A stretch of DNA of 64,000 bases from the NCBI RefSeq assembly GCF_002081715.1, contig NZ_MUKP01000007.1, positions 62,001 to 126,000 on the forward strand, given 5' to 3'. Positions 30,937 through 38,372 of this stretch are shown here, piece after piece (position 1 is the first letter of the stretch; each line of letters begins with the position of its first letter). The DNA is from Nocardia donostiensis (GTDB taxonomy: Bacteria > Actinomycetota > Actinomycetes > Mycobacteriales > Mycobacteriaceae). Under the pieces are notes generated by a model. The model saw only the letters and a program-made list of their open reading frames with translations, searched no databases and was not told the DNA's origin. Made by a program: the position numbers and the translations under genes.

Positions 30937-31590
30937 TTACCGTCCCTCACCAGCCGCGACAGGGAGTGGGCGCCGAGTCGGTGCCGAGGTGAGTCCCGCC
31001 ATCGCGAATTGATCCATAGCGCAGTCGATGTCGAACAGGTCACCGGCTCCGAAGACGTCCATCACTACCTCCTGGGTCACTACCGCGGTTCCGGCGGCGT
31101 GGATCAGCGTCGCCACGCTCGCGCGCTGTCGGGTGTCCGGACGCCCGGACACCAAGGAGCCGAGAGTGTCGCCGACCGCGTCGTCGGTCCAGATATCGGG
31201 TAACGCGGCTGTCCACTCCCAGGGCGACGACGGCTCGCTCCGATGCCAGCATCGGTCCTGCCACCAGTAACAGAACGTTCGCAGCCTCGGGTCCGCGCCG
31301 GGATTCAACATCGGGTCCACTGCCCAGTCGGGTGATTCGGAGCAGATCGTATCGGGTGCACTTGTCCAGCGGTCCCACACACCGCCCGACAGCACTGCCC
31401 GCCCACCCGGCAGCGCATATAGCGTGGACCCACTGCGTGCGGTGCTTTCGAACCAGGCAACCGACGGCAAAATCCGCGGCCCCCACGGTGATCCCGCGGC
31501 GGCGAACCCGGCCGCGATAATCGCCCAGCGGGCCCATAGCTGAGGGAACGGCGGTAGCGCATCGTCTCTGTGGTCGTCCTGGTCGGTCAT
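30937..31590 (-). CDS. Hypothetical protein, unknown
   Basis: The 217-residue protein is tryptophan-rich (PQLWARWAIIAAG, WDRWTSAPDT, CYWWQDRCWHRSEP, WEWTAALPDIW) and acidic, with no export signal, membrane span or catalytic motif that I recognise. The tail is rich in polar residues (SAPTRRPLP). ATG 31590 has AAAGGG upstream. It sits at the start of the accessory block, convergent to ilvC and on the same strand as the VOC gene. Codon and base use look like the neighbours. Confidence 0.65.
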   Translation of the reverse strand: MTDQDDHRDDALPPFPQLWARWAIIAAGFAAAGSPWGPRILPSVAWFESTARSGSTLYALPGGRAVLSGGVWDRWTSAPDTICSESPDWAVDPMLNPGADPRLRTFCYWWQDRCWHRSEPSSPWEWTAALPDIWTDDAVGDTLGSLVSGRPDTRQRASVATLIHAAGTAVVTQEVVMDVFGAGDLFDIDCAMDQFAMAGLTSAPTRRPLPVAAGEGR

Positions 31591-31635
31591 GTCGAACCCT
31601 TTGAATCGTTGCCTACGGCCGTTCCCGGTGGTGCG

Positions 31636-32067
31636 TCAGAACGGCGCGGTGAGTTCCAGTTGGATACCGTCCGGATCGTCGAAGGACAGGATCACGATGC
31701 CCAAGTCGCCCATTTCGATGATCTCGCCGTGTTCGATCCCGGCCTTGTCGAGTCGGGACGCCGCGGCAACCAGATCGTCGCGGGAGGAAACGGAGAAGCT
31801 GAGGTGGTCGAGGCCGACCCGGTCGGGGTCGAACCGATCGGACTGCGCCGCCACCGGTCGCAACCCCAGCAGTATCCCGCTCGCCTGGAACACCACCCCG
31901 CCGTAGAGCTGGAACGGGTCGGTGCGAACACTCGGATCTTCAGGGCTTCCAGGTGATTCGACGGCCACCGGGAAACCGAGCACTTCCTCGTAGAAGCGGC
32001 GTGATTTCTGGATATCGGTAACGGTGAGCCGGATGTGGTGGGTGCCTGTAGTGGCGATCGAGGGCAT
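31636..32067 (-). CDS. VOC-superfamily (glyoxalase-like) protein
   Basis: The 143-residue protein has two beta-alpha-beta-beta-beta halves of the vicinal-oxygen-chelate fold. Likely metal ligands are His in THHIRLTVTD, His in LDHLSFSV and Glu in IQLELTAPF. A glyoxalase, a dioxygenase-like enzyme or a resistance protein is possible; the substrate is unknown. ATG 32067 follows CGGAG. It is divergent from the GlxA-type regulator, which may control it. Confidence 0.85.
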   Translation of the reverse strand: MPSIATTGTHHIRLTVTDIQKSRRFYEEVLGFPVAVESPGSPEDPSVRTDPFQLYGGVVFQASGILLGLRPVAAQSDRFDPDRVGLDHLSFSVSSRDDLVAAASRLDKAGIEHGEIIEMGDLGIVILSFDDPDGIQLELTAPF

Positions 32068-32218
32068 GCGAAAACTCCGATGACGTCATGGAACAGAGAA
32101 GGTGGCACTACCCGCCATCCGCGGTAACGGACGCTCGGCGAGCTACCCGTGCCAAGGCTATGCCGGAGGTTTGCTGTGCGTCAGTGTCGGATACGACATC
32201 TTCAGTACCATTCCCGAC

Positions 32219-33208
32219 ATGGAGGTTGGGATCTTCGTGGTGGACGGTGTGGCCGAATTCGGGCTTTCCGCTCTGCTCGAGACGTTCGGTACCGCCAACG
32301 CCGTGCGCGATACCGTCCCGTCGCCACCCCCACCGTGGCGGATACGAATCGTTTCCTTCGGCTCGAGTGTGCGCTCCAGCAGCGGTTTCACCGTCCCGAC
32401 CGTCCCGCTGCCGGACTTGCCTGCACCCGACGGGTTCGCCGAACTCGACATGATGATCGTGCCTGCGGTCCGGGTGTTCGACGCGGCCCCGTTGATCGAA
32501 CTGGTGTCGGCGCCGGAAAGCAAACCCGTGCTCGACGGTATCCGGCTGGCTCACCGATCCGGTGCGCATATCGCCGCCGCCTGCACCGGAACCTTCTTCC
32601 TGGCCGAGGCAGGCATTCTCGATGGCCTCCCGGCGACCACCAGCTGGTGGCTCGGCCCCACCTTCCGCCGCCGCTATCCCGCCATTGCCCTCGACGAATC
32701 CCGCACCCTGTGCCGAAGCGCCCGCGCCACGACCGCCGGCGCCGCCTTGTCCCACCTGGACCTGGCCCTGTCCCTGATACAAGTGGACAGCCCCGCCGTC
32801 GCCGAACTGGCCTCCCGGTATCTCGTTGTCGGCGACGGCAGAACCCAAGGCAACTACATCGTCACAGAAGTGGTCGCCCACGGTAATTCGCTTACCGCCG
32901 CCTTCGAACGATGGGTCCGCGCCCATCTCGGCGAACAGTTCCGCATCGCCGCCGTAGCCGGCGAACTAGGCGTCACCGAACGCAGTCTGCAACGCGCCAC
33001 CCAGGCCGAACTCGGCATCTCACCCCGCGATTTCGTGAACAACATCCGCCTCGAACACGCCACCCACCTGCTGCGCACCACCCCCCTGACCCTGGAAGCG
33101 ATAGCCGCCAAAGTGGGCTACCTCAACGCGGGGACTCTGCGCGGACTGGTACGGAAACGCCGGGGCATGTCGATCGCGGAACTGCGGACGTCGTCACTGA
33201 CGTGGTGA
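32219..33208 (+). CDS. GlxA-family transcriptional regulator (DJ-1/PfpI + AraC HTH)
   Basis: The 329-residue protein has an N-terminal amidotransferase-like DJ-1/PfpI domain (VGIFVVDGVAEFGLSALLE; Cys in AACTGTFFLAEAGI at the nucleophile elbow) and a C-terminal AraC-type helix-turn-helix (FRIAAVAGELGVTERSLQR, LTLEAIAAKVGYLNAGTLR). This is the layout of GlxA-type regulators that sense small molecules. ATG 32219 opens the first strand of the domain. No ribosome site is visible. It is divergent from the VOC gene with about 150 bp between, so autoregulation and control of the VOC gene are plausible. Confidence 0.88.
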   Translation: MEVGIFVVDGVAEFGLSALLETFGTANAVRDTVPSPPPPWRIRIVSFGSSVRSSSGFTVPTVPLPDLPAPDGFAELDMMIVPAVRVFDAAPLIELVSAPESKPVLDGIRLAHRSGAHIAAACTGTFFLAEAGILDGLPATTSWWLGPTFRRRYPAIALDESRTLCRSARATTAGAALSHLDLALSLIQVDSPAVAELASRYLVVGDGRTQGNYIVTEVVAHGNSLTAAFERWVRAHLGEQFRIAAVAGELGVTERSLQRATQAELGISPRDFVNNIRLEHATHLLRTTPLTLEAIAAKVGYLNAGTLRGLVRKRRGMSIAELRTSSLTW

Positions 33209-33274
33209 GGCGCCGACCGACAACGGCCCGGCACTGCGTGGCGCACGTACCGAGCCGTTGTCGTGTCACGCGGT

Positions 33275-33613
33275 TCAGCTGCTGCCGAACACTCCGCGCG
33301 GCAGCACATGTCGCAGCAGCCAGCGGGCCCCGTCGTGGCCGTGCCGATGCCAGCTGCGGTGGTCGTCGCGATCCCAGCCGCGGTCCCAATCCCGGTCCCA
33401 GCCACGATCATGACGGTGCCGGTTGTGCCGGTGGTGGTCGTCCCAGTGGCGGTGGCCGGGCCGACTGATTTCGGTGACACCGGGCTCAGCCGGGGCCGGG
33501 GAGGCCGCCGCCGGAACCGCTACCGCCGCCAGCGGAACCACGGTCAAGGCACCGGCAACCGCGATACGGGCCGCTGCCCTGCGGAAGGGGGTAGATCTGT
33601 GTGGGGAGAACAA
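33275..33613 (-). CDS. Small exported His/Asp/Arg/Trp-rich protein
   Basis: The 112-residue protein starts at TTG 33613, supported by AGAAAGGA seven bases upstream. An export signal (FRRAAARIAVAGALTVVPLAA) is followed by the cleavage region VPAAASPAPAEPG, then a stretch dense in histidine, aspartate, arginine and tryptophan with near-repeats of the unit D-R-x-W (HRHDRGWDRDWDRGWDRDDH). The C terminus (RWLLRHVLPRGVFGSS) is hydrophobic. Such composition suggests metal or anion binding at the envelope, but no family is recognised. Confidence 0.55.
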   Translation of the reverse strand: MFSPHRSTPFRRAAARIAVAGALTVVPLAAVAVPAAASPAPAEPGVTEISRPGHRHWDDHHRHNRHRHDRGWDRDWDRGWDRDDHRSWHRHGHDGARWLLRHVLPRGVFGSS

Positions 33614-33801
33614 TGTCGAATCCTTTCTCGTGAACCTGCGCAGGCCACCACAGCCGCTCCGGACGCCACCGCGCGTATCGGTCCGCGATACACAGCGCCG
33701 CAACGTCGTTGGAGTAGGGATGGTCGGCACGTAAACACTCTTGCTCAGTCGGGCGGCGACGTCATGGGGGAAAGCACCCATTTCGGGGAAGAATCAGCCT
33801 C

Positions 33802-33824
33802 GAGTATGACGATTCGTCATACTC
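33802..33824. promoter_or_regulatory. Perfect 23-bp AT-rich palindrome (operator or terminator)
   Basis: GAGTATGACG (33802-33811) and CGTCATACTC (33815-33824) are exact inverted complements around ATT. It lies between the stop of the HNH nuclease gene (33887, leftward) and the start of the His-rich gene (33613, leftward). The short loop would make a good hairpin, but no T run follows on the transcribed strand; an operator for a dimeric regulator is equally possible. Confidence 0.55.
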
Positions 33825-33886
33825 AGCTGTATCTAGAGGAGCACGGAAACAGATTTCGGTCGGCTATCTTGCACCAACGCGGCGTG

Positions 33887-34750
33887 TCAGCTGGCCTCGA
33901 GGAAAGCAGCGAACCATGTTTCCAGGCGTTCACGTGACGGCCGGTCGCTACGGCGAGACGGTAGTGCCAACTTTCGCCCCGCCATATCGCGGAAGCCATA
34001 CCGAACCATCGGGTTGTCGTCAGGATTCTGCAGTAGTTTCTCGCCGACGACGATGCGGTAGTCAGGTGAGATGCCGAGCAGGTTCGCATCGTAGGCGGCG
34101 TGGTGAATTTTGCACAAGCACAGGCCGTTCACCACTTCGGGAGTGCCCTGCTCCTCGCTGTCTGCGGTGATGTGCGCTGCGTCCAGCAGTTGTCGGTGGC
34201 CGAGGCTGCACACGCCGCATTTGTTGTCGTAGGCGAGAAGTACGCGTCCCCTGAACTCCGGCTGATGCAGCCGCTGCTTCTTCAATCGCTGCGCGTAGCT
34301 GCGTTCGATGGGATCGAGATGAAATGGGTCCTCGACGTCGAGCAGTTTCTCGTCCAGGGCGAGGATGAAGCGGCGGCGCTCGAGGTCATCGGATATCACG
34401 TAGACCGGGAACACCGGAACATACACTCCGGGCTGGAGCCATCGCAGCAGGATGATGGGGGACCGAAGCTCGAATGCTCGCCTGAGCTTGGTGTTGTCGC
34501 CTGCAGTGCTACCTTCTCGGTGGGAGTAAGCGAACATCGAATCGCCGATTTCGGCATCGGAGTACGGGCTGCCGGGCTTCGATACGATGGAGAGAGTTGC
34601 CGAGAGGTGACGCGGATTCCAGATCCCTCGATTTTGGTCGATAAGGCGGTGTACATCGTTGCCGACCGCGAACGCGGTGAGCTCATCCCGCGTCAACGTG
34701 CCCTTCTCGGCCATCTGGCGTGCGAGGTGATCGAAGATCATCTCTCGCAA
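33887..34750 (-). CDS. HNH endonuclease with ScoMcrA-like sulfur-binding-type domain
   Basis: The 287-residue protein has an N-terminal ~150-residue domain with the pattern NRGIWNPRHLSATLSIVS, SPYSDAEIGDSMFAYSHREG and PGVYVPVFPVYVISDD seen in the sulfur-binding domain of ScoMcrA-type nucleases, and a C-terminal HNH_2-like domain: Cys178/Cys181, His193 (LLDAAHIT), Asn208 (VNGLCLC) and His216/217 (IHHAAYD). In characterised relatives this domain pair recognises phosphorothioated DNA and cuts it, a type IV restriction. The start may be TTG 34750 or ATG 34741; an in-frame stop precedes both. It is divergent from the ClpP genes. DNA-modification specificity is inferred only. Confidence 0.75.
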   Translation of the reverse strand: MREMIFDHLARQMAEKGTLTRDELTAFAVGNDVHRLIDQNRGIWNPRHLSATLSIVSKPGSPYSDAEIGDSMFAYSHREGSTAGDNTKLRRAFELRSPIILLRWLQPGVYVPVFPVYVISDDLERRRFILALDEKLLDVEDPFHLDPIERSYAQRLKKQRLHQPEFRGRVLLAYDNKCGVCSLGHRQLLDAAHITADSEEQGTPEVVNGLCLCKIHHAAYDANLLGISPDYRIVVGEKLLQNPDDNPMVRYGFRDMAGRKLALPSRRSDRPSRERLETWFAAFLEAS

Positions 34751-34920
34751 CTGGAGTTCCGCCCCGGTTTCCGCAAGTGGAGTGTTTCATCTTCACATCT
34801 GAAATGACCACTGCTGCGGGGTAACTCGTCTCCATACACCCCCGAGATTCGTCCTGGGAGACCCTAGCGTCGTTCACTGACCCGCTCCGGCTGTGTTTAC
34901 TGAGGGCCAGTTCCGGGCGC

Positions 34921-34950
34921 GCTGCTGAGAGCAGATCCGCTCACAGCAGC
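34921..34950. promoter_or_regulatory. 30-bp inverted repeat upstream of the clpP pair
   Basis: The 30 bases form an even-length palindrome in which 13 of 15 base pairs match (outer arms GCTGCTG/CAGCAGC). It ends 41 bp before the ATG of the first clpP gene and lies on the far side of the nuclease start, so it is a good operator candidate for the nearby XRE regulator. No direct evidence of binding. Confidence 0.6.
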
Positions 34951-34991
34951 ACGCACTTCCGGTCGTCGTTCTGGTGGGGCACCGTGAAAAC

Positions 34992-35597
34992 ATGGCTCAC
35001 GATGACAAAACCCCGCTGTTCGGTTGGCGGGCAAGGGAACAACTGCTGGCCCGGCGCATCCTTGTTCTGGATGGTCCGCTCGACGACGACAACGGCACCC
35101 TGCTGACCACTCAGCTGCTCACTCTTGCTGCCGAGGACGGCGAAGCTGGTATTTCGCTGTGGATTCACTCGCCGGGTGGTTCGGTTCCGGCCATGCTCGC
35201 TATTCGTGATGTCATGCGGTTGGTGCCCTGCTCGGTGTCGACTCTGGCTCTGGGCTTGGCGTGCAGTGCGGGGCAGTTCCTGCTTTCTTCTGGTAGTCGC
35301 GGTAAGCGTTTCGCGTTGCCGCATGCCCGGATTTTGATGCATCAGGGGTCGGCGGGGATCGGTGGTAGTGCTGTCGATGTCGAGGTTCAGGCCGACGACC
35401 TGCGCTACACGGTGGAAACGGTGCTCGGGCTGATCGCCGAGGACACCGGGCAGCCGTACGACCAGGTGTACGACGATTCCTTGCACGACCGCTGGTTCAA
35501 CGCTACGCAGGCAAAGGAATACGGGTTCATCGACCATATCGTGGACGATTTCGCGCAGGTCGTCCCGCAGCGGCGGCGCGTCGGGATCTCCGCGTGA
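34992..35597 (+). CDS. clpP: ClpP-family protease, catalytic triad intact
   Basis: The 201-residue protein is a ClpP-type serine peptidase paralogue. The triad is Ser92 (LACSAGQFLL), His117 (HARILMHQ) and Asp162 (YDDSLHDRW), and the oxyanion-side glycine motif HSPGGSVPAM is normal. Such proteins form 14-mers with AAA+ unfoldases. ATG 34992 is preferred to GTG 34974. It is 70 bp ahead of a second ClpP gene and downstream of a 30-bp palindrome. The sequence differs from the housekeeping ClpP1/P2 in small insertions, so this is an accessory pair, reminiscent of Streptomyces ClpP3/ClpP4. Confidence 0.92.
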   Translation: MAHDDKTPLFGWRAREQLLARRILVLDGPLDDDNGTLLTTQLLTLAAEDGEAGISLWIHSPGGSVPAMLAIRDVMRLVPCSVSTLALGLACSAGQFLLSSGSRGKRFALPHARILMHQGSAGIGGSAVDVEVQADDLRYTVETVLGLIAEDTGQPYDQVYDDSLHDRWFNATQAKEYGFIDHIVDDFAQVVPQRRRVGISA

Positions 35598-35667
35598 GCA
35601 GCGCCGTTCGCGCAGACGCATTTCGCAGAGTGCGGCCGAGAGTGCACTCGGGTCGAGGAGAGACAGC

Positions 35668-36261
35668 ATGAGCACCTACACGATTCCCAATGTGATCGCC
35701 CAGCATCCGCGTGGCGAGCGGATCACCGATATCTATTCGCATCTGCTTGCCGAGCGGATCGTCTACCTCGGGACACCCATCGACTCCGGTGTCGCCAACG
35801 CGCTCATCGCGCAACTACTGCACCTGGAATCGGAGAGCCCCGGGCAGCAGATCGACTTCTACATCAACTGTGAGGGCGGCGACCTGCCATCCATGCTCGC
35901 GGTCTACGACACCATCCAGCACATCGGCGCGCCCGTGCACACCACCTGCGTGGGGCAGGCCATCGCGGTGGGCGCGGTCCTGCTCGCCGGCGGCGCCCCG
36001 GGGAATCGGTCGATGCTCCCGCACGCCCGGGTGGTCCTGCATCAGCCCGCGGCTCGGGGCCAGGGCGCCATCCCTGATCTGATTCTGCAGGCCGATGAGC
36101 TGGTGCGGATGCGGGCCGAGATCGAATCCATTCTGTCCCGGCACACCGGTCAGACGGTGGAACGGCTGCGGCACGACACCGATCGGGACCGGGTGTTCAC
36201 CGCCAGGGCGGCCGTCGAGTACGGGCTGGTGGACCGAGTCTTGGCGCCGCGTGAAGTATGA
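35668..36261 (+). CDS. ClpP-like protein with Ser-to-Ala active site (pseudo-protease)
   Basis: The 197-residue protein clearly belongs to ClpP (INCEGGDLPSMLAVYDT, LPHARVVLHQPA, DTDRDRVFTAR, AVEYGLVDRVL). The position of the catalytic serine is alanine: GQAIAVGAVLLAGG, Ala100 (codon GCG) where the family has GQAASMG. His125 and Asp170 are kept. An inactive ring subunit of the kind known as ClpR in cyanobacteria and plastids is expected; it would pair with the intact subunit encoded just upstream. ATG 35668 follows GAGGAGAG. Operon with the first clpP is likely (70-bp gap). Loss of activity is inferred from sequence. Confidence 0.88.
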   Translation: MSTYTIPNVIAQHPRGERITDIYSHLLAERIVYLGTPIDSGVANALIAQLLHLESESPGQQIDFYINCEGGDLPSMLAVYDTIQHIGAPVHTTCVGQAIAVGAVLLAGGAPGNRSMLPHARVVLHQPAARGQGAIPDLILQADELVRMRAEIESILSRHTGQTVERLRHDTDRDRVFTARAAVEYGLVDRVLAPREV

Positions 36262-36344
36262 GGAGCTGACCGCTGTCCGAAAACCCGCAGTTCAGCAGCG
36301 GGTAAGGCCGCTCGTCGTTCACCAGTCCTGACCTACACAAGGTG

Positions 36345-36389
36345 CTGCCGAGGGCGGCGGTTGTCTCGACTGAGCGCCGCCCTCGGCAG
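36345..36389. terminator. Bidirectional terminator between clpP pair and XRE regulator
   Basis: Perfect 15-bp arms CTGCCGAGGGCGGCG (36345-36359) and CGCCGCCCTCGGCAG (36375-36389) flank a 15-nt loop. It separates convergent genes. Confidence 0.75.
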
Positions 36390-36395
36390 GTCGGG

Positions 36396-36767
36396 TCAGG
36401 CCGCGCGGAGTGTGAGGGTCGGCCTGGAAACGGGCCGAGAGGTCGCGGCGGGGCGACGGCGGGTACGTAGCTCGTCGGCCACCTGTCCGGTGAGCTGCCC
36501 TAATGTAGTGCCCAGGGCACCGGCCAACGCGGCGATCATCTCGCTCGACGGTTCTTTCCGGCCGCGTTCGACCTCGGAGAGGTATTGCGGGGAAATCCCC
36601 GCGCGCTCGGCAGTTTCGGCGAGCGTTTCGCCCTGCTCGCGGCGCAGCGTGCGCAATTGCCCGCCGAGCATTTCGCGCCACAGGGGTTCGGGCTCATCCG
36701 GCAGCTGCGGGTGCGGCCGATCGGTGCCGCCACCGGGAATCGCGTGGAGTCTGCGGGGCTCGGTCAT
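36396..36767 (-). CDS. XRE-family regulator, ClgR/PopR-like
   Basis: The 123-residue protein has a short proline-rich N terminus and a helix-turn-helix at residues ~30-85 (LGGQLRTLRREQGETLAETA, GISPQYLSEVERGRKEPSSEM). The LSEVERGxKExSSE core is a hallmark of ClgR and PopR, actinobacterial regulators of clp genes. Its position convergent to two clpP genes fits a role in their control, possibly through the palindrome at 34921-34950. In Streptomyces PopR controls clpP3/clpP4. The connection here is inferred from sequence likeness and location. Confidence 0.82.
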   Translation of the reverse strand: MTEPRRLHAIPGGGTDRPHPQLPDEPEPLWREMLGGQLRTLRREQGETLAETAERAGISPQYLSEVERGRKEPSSEMIAALAGALGTTLGQLTGQVADELRTRRRPAATSRPVSRPTLTLRAA

Positions 36768-37184
36768 GGTAGGAGCTTAGGCTCAGGCCAACGGATCGGA
36801 CTCGGATTACGCTCCTGGCGTACACCCGCCCTGCGGTCTCGCTGGGGCGTTGCCGCCCGAGCGACCGAGTATGGAGCGCGTAGCCCGTCGTTTACGGCGG
36901 AGATAGTGCATCAGATGCGTGTCACACCAGTGCGGTTTTGTGTCGGGACATGGGGTCGAATGCGAACGTCACGGGTAGCGGCGAAGGCTCTGGCCATCAG
37001 ACGGCATGCTTGCGGCATACCAGGGGAAGCAGCACGATCCACGGTCCGGCTCCGCGTTGGTTACCTCACAGTCACCCCATTTTGTTGTGGAGGAACTTCC
37101 CGGCTCGTGGCATCGTTGTCAGGGAGATCAGGCAATCGAACGTGATATGCCTGGCTCGTCTACAGGAAGTATGAAGTAAGTAAC
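36768..37184. other. Upstream region of cspA and the XRE gene
   Basis: The ~420-bp divergent gap contains no likely gene. The last ~120 bp before cspA are less GC-rich and would be its 5' leader, a common site of cold-responsive control. No defined box is visible by eye. Confidence 0.4.
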
Positions 37185-37388
37185 ATGGCTCAAGGTAGCG
37201 TGAAGTGGTTCAACAGCGAGAAGGGCTTCGGCTTTATCGCGCAAGACGGAGGCGGGCCTGACGTCTTCGTGCATTACTCGGCGGTCTCCGGCTCGGGTTT
37301 CCGGACCCTCGAGGAAGGCCAGCGGGTGGAGTTCGAGATCGGCCAGGGCCAGAAGGGCCCCCAGGCTCAGGACGTTCGCACCATCTGA
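37185..37388 (+). CDS. cspA: Cold-shock protein (CspA family)
   Basis: The 67-residue single-domain protein has the RNA-binding motifs [10 protein letters not shown] (RNP1) and DVFVHYSAV (RNP2) and starts [14 protein letters not shown]. It binds single-stranded nucleic acid and acts as an RNA chaperone, induced in cold or growth transition. It is monocistronic with a strong hairpin right after (37404-37439). Symbol is given by family; the genome probably holds several. Confidence 0.92.
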   Translation: MAQGSVKWFNSEKGFGFIAQDGGGPDVFVHYSAVSGSGFRTLEEGQRVEFEIGQGQKGPQAQDVRTI

Positions 37389-37403
37389 ACAGAGTGACTT
37401 GGG

Positions 37404-37439
37404 CGAGCCCCCTGCACCGACAGCGGTGCGGGGGGCTCG
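37404..37439 (+). terminator. Terminator after cspA
   Basis: Arms CGAGCCCCCTGCACCG (37404-37419) and CGGTGCGGGGGGCTCG (37424-37439) pair over 16 bp with one wobble and a 4-nt loop. Confidence 0.8.
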
Positions 37440-38068
37440 TTGCGTCAGGGGGTAGATGGGGGCGGCGGCTCGAGGGGCACCGGCGGGCCGCGGCGACCGG
37501 TAGGGGTGCGGGCTGCCGCGAATGAACCGCAATCGCTGTCGAGGGCCGGCGACAGATAGCCAGGCGCGGCTGGTGGACCCGATGTTCGAGCTCGGCTCCA
37601 GGCACGTCGATGGGGGGCGACGACGTCGAGACCGTCGAGAAGGGAACGCAAGAGGCGGGAAGGCAGATGCCTCGACCGAGCCGGGGCAGTCGAAGGGGTG
37701 AATATGTTCCGCGAGCGGTCCAGGACCATTAACGAAACGATAAACAACGGATCACGGCCGGCAGCAGCGGGTGTTCCGGCCATGCCCTAGGAATTGGGGC
37801 GTGGAGAATATGCGTGGCTTCTGCTCCGCGAATGGCCAACAGGGGCCTCGGGGCGTGGGTAGGTCCGGCTGTGGCGAGGGGTGCGGCCCGCGTACCACCT
37901 CAATCGCCCTGATAGGAGCGGTATCTGGGTGGGCTCGATCACGACGTGGTGGTCGTTGTGGCCTACAGCACTATCGCGAACAATGCTGTAACCATATTCG
38001 ATCGACCCTCGATGTTCTGTATGTAAACCAGCTCAACTGGGCTAACCGAAAGAGCGAGAGGTAAATAA
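37440..38068. other. 630-bp region without a confident gene
   Basis: Open frames on both strands lack ribosome sites, codon bias and family likeness. A lower-GC part (about 37710-37750 and 37970-38068) precedes the 38-residue peptide gene and may carry its promoter. The rest is featureless to me. Confidence 0.4.
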
Positions 38069-38185
38069 ATGATCCCCGTTATCATCGACACCGGTAGTGC
38101 CGCCGTGAACGGTCTTTTCGACACCCTGGGTGCCGCGCTCCACGGTCTGGTCAACACCCTGTGGACGGGCTCCTTCGGCGGCTGA
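38069..38185 (+). CDS. 38-residue hydrophobic/amphipathic peptide, unknown
   Basis: A short open frame from ATG 38069 to TGA 38183-38185 encodes MIPVIIDTGSAAVNGLFDTL and continues as an amphipathic-looking helix to WTGSFGG. AGAGCGAGAGG lies upstream, and a long hairpin follows at 38202-38235, giving a complete small transcription unit. No cysteine, lysine or arginine is present. A membrane-active or secreted peptide is possible; the family is not recognised. Confidence 0.55.
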   Translation: MIPVIIDTGSAAVNGLFDTLGAALHGLVNTLWTGSFGG

Positions 38186-38201
38186 TCTCGGCCGGCAACC
38201 C

Positions 38202-38235
38202 CCTGCCCCGGGCTTCGCGCGGAGTCCGGGGCAGG
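38202..38235 (+). terminator. Terminator after the 38-residue peptide
   Basis: Arms CCTGCCCCGG (38202-38211) and CCGGGGCAGG (38226-38235) are perfect, and inner bases extend the stem to about 15 bp around GCGC. No T run. Confidence 0.7.
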
Positions 38236-38372
38236 TCTGTGTCTGCGGCAGGAAAGAACCCGCTCCGCGTACTGACGACAGGCGCCCTACCAGGGGGTAG
38301 CCAGTGGGGGAAAGTAAGGCAACTAAGCTTGGCCGAGGTAACTGCCGTCCCTTCCTTCCAGGAGTAACCCAC

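Noticed and set aside
34974..34991. GTG start for the first clpP at 34974
   Set aside because: ATG 34992 is closer to the conserved start; GTG has no better ribosome site.
37445..37783. 112-codon minus-strand frame in the gap before the small peptide
   Set aside because: No ribosome site, biased Pro/Arg/Ser composition and no family likeness; kept as empty region.
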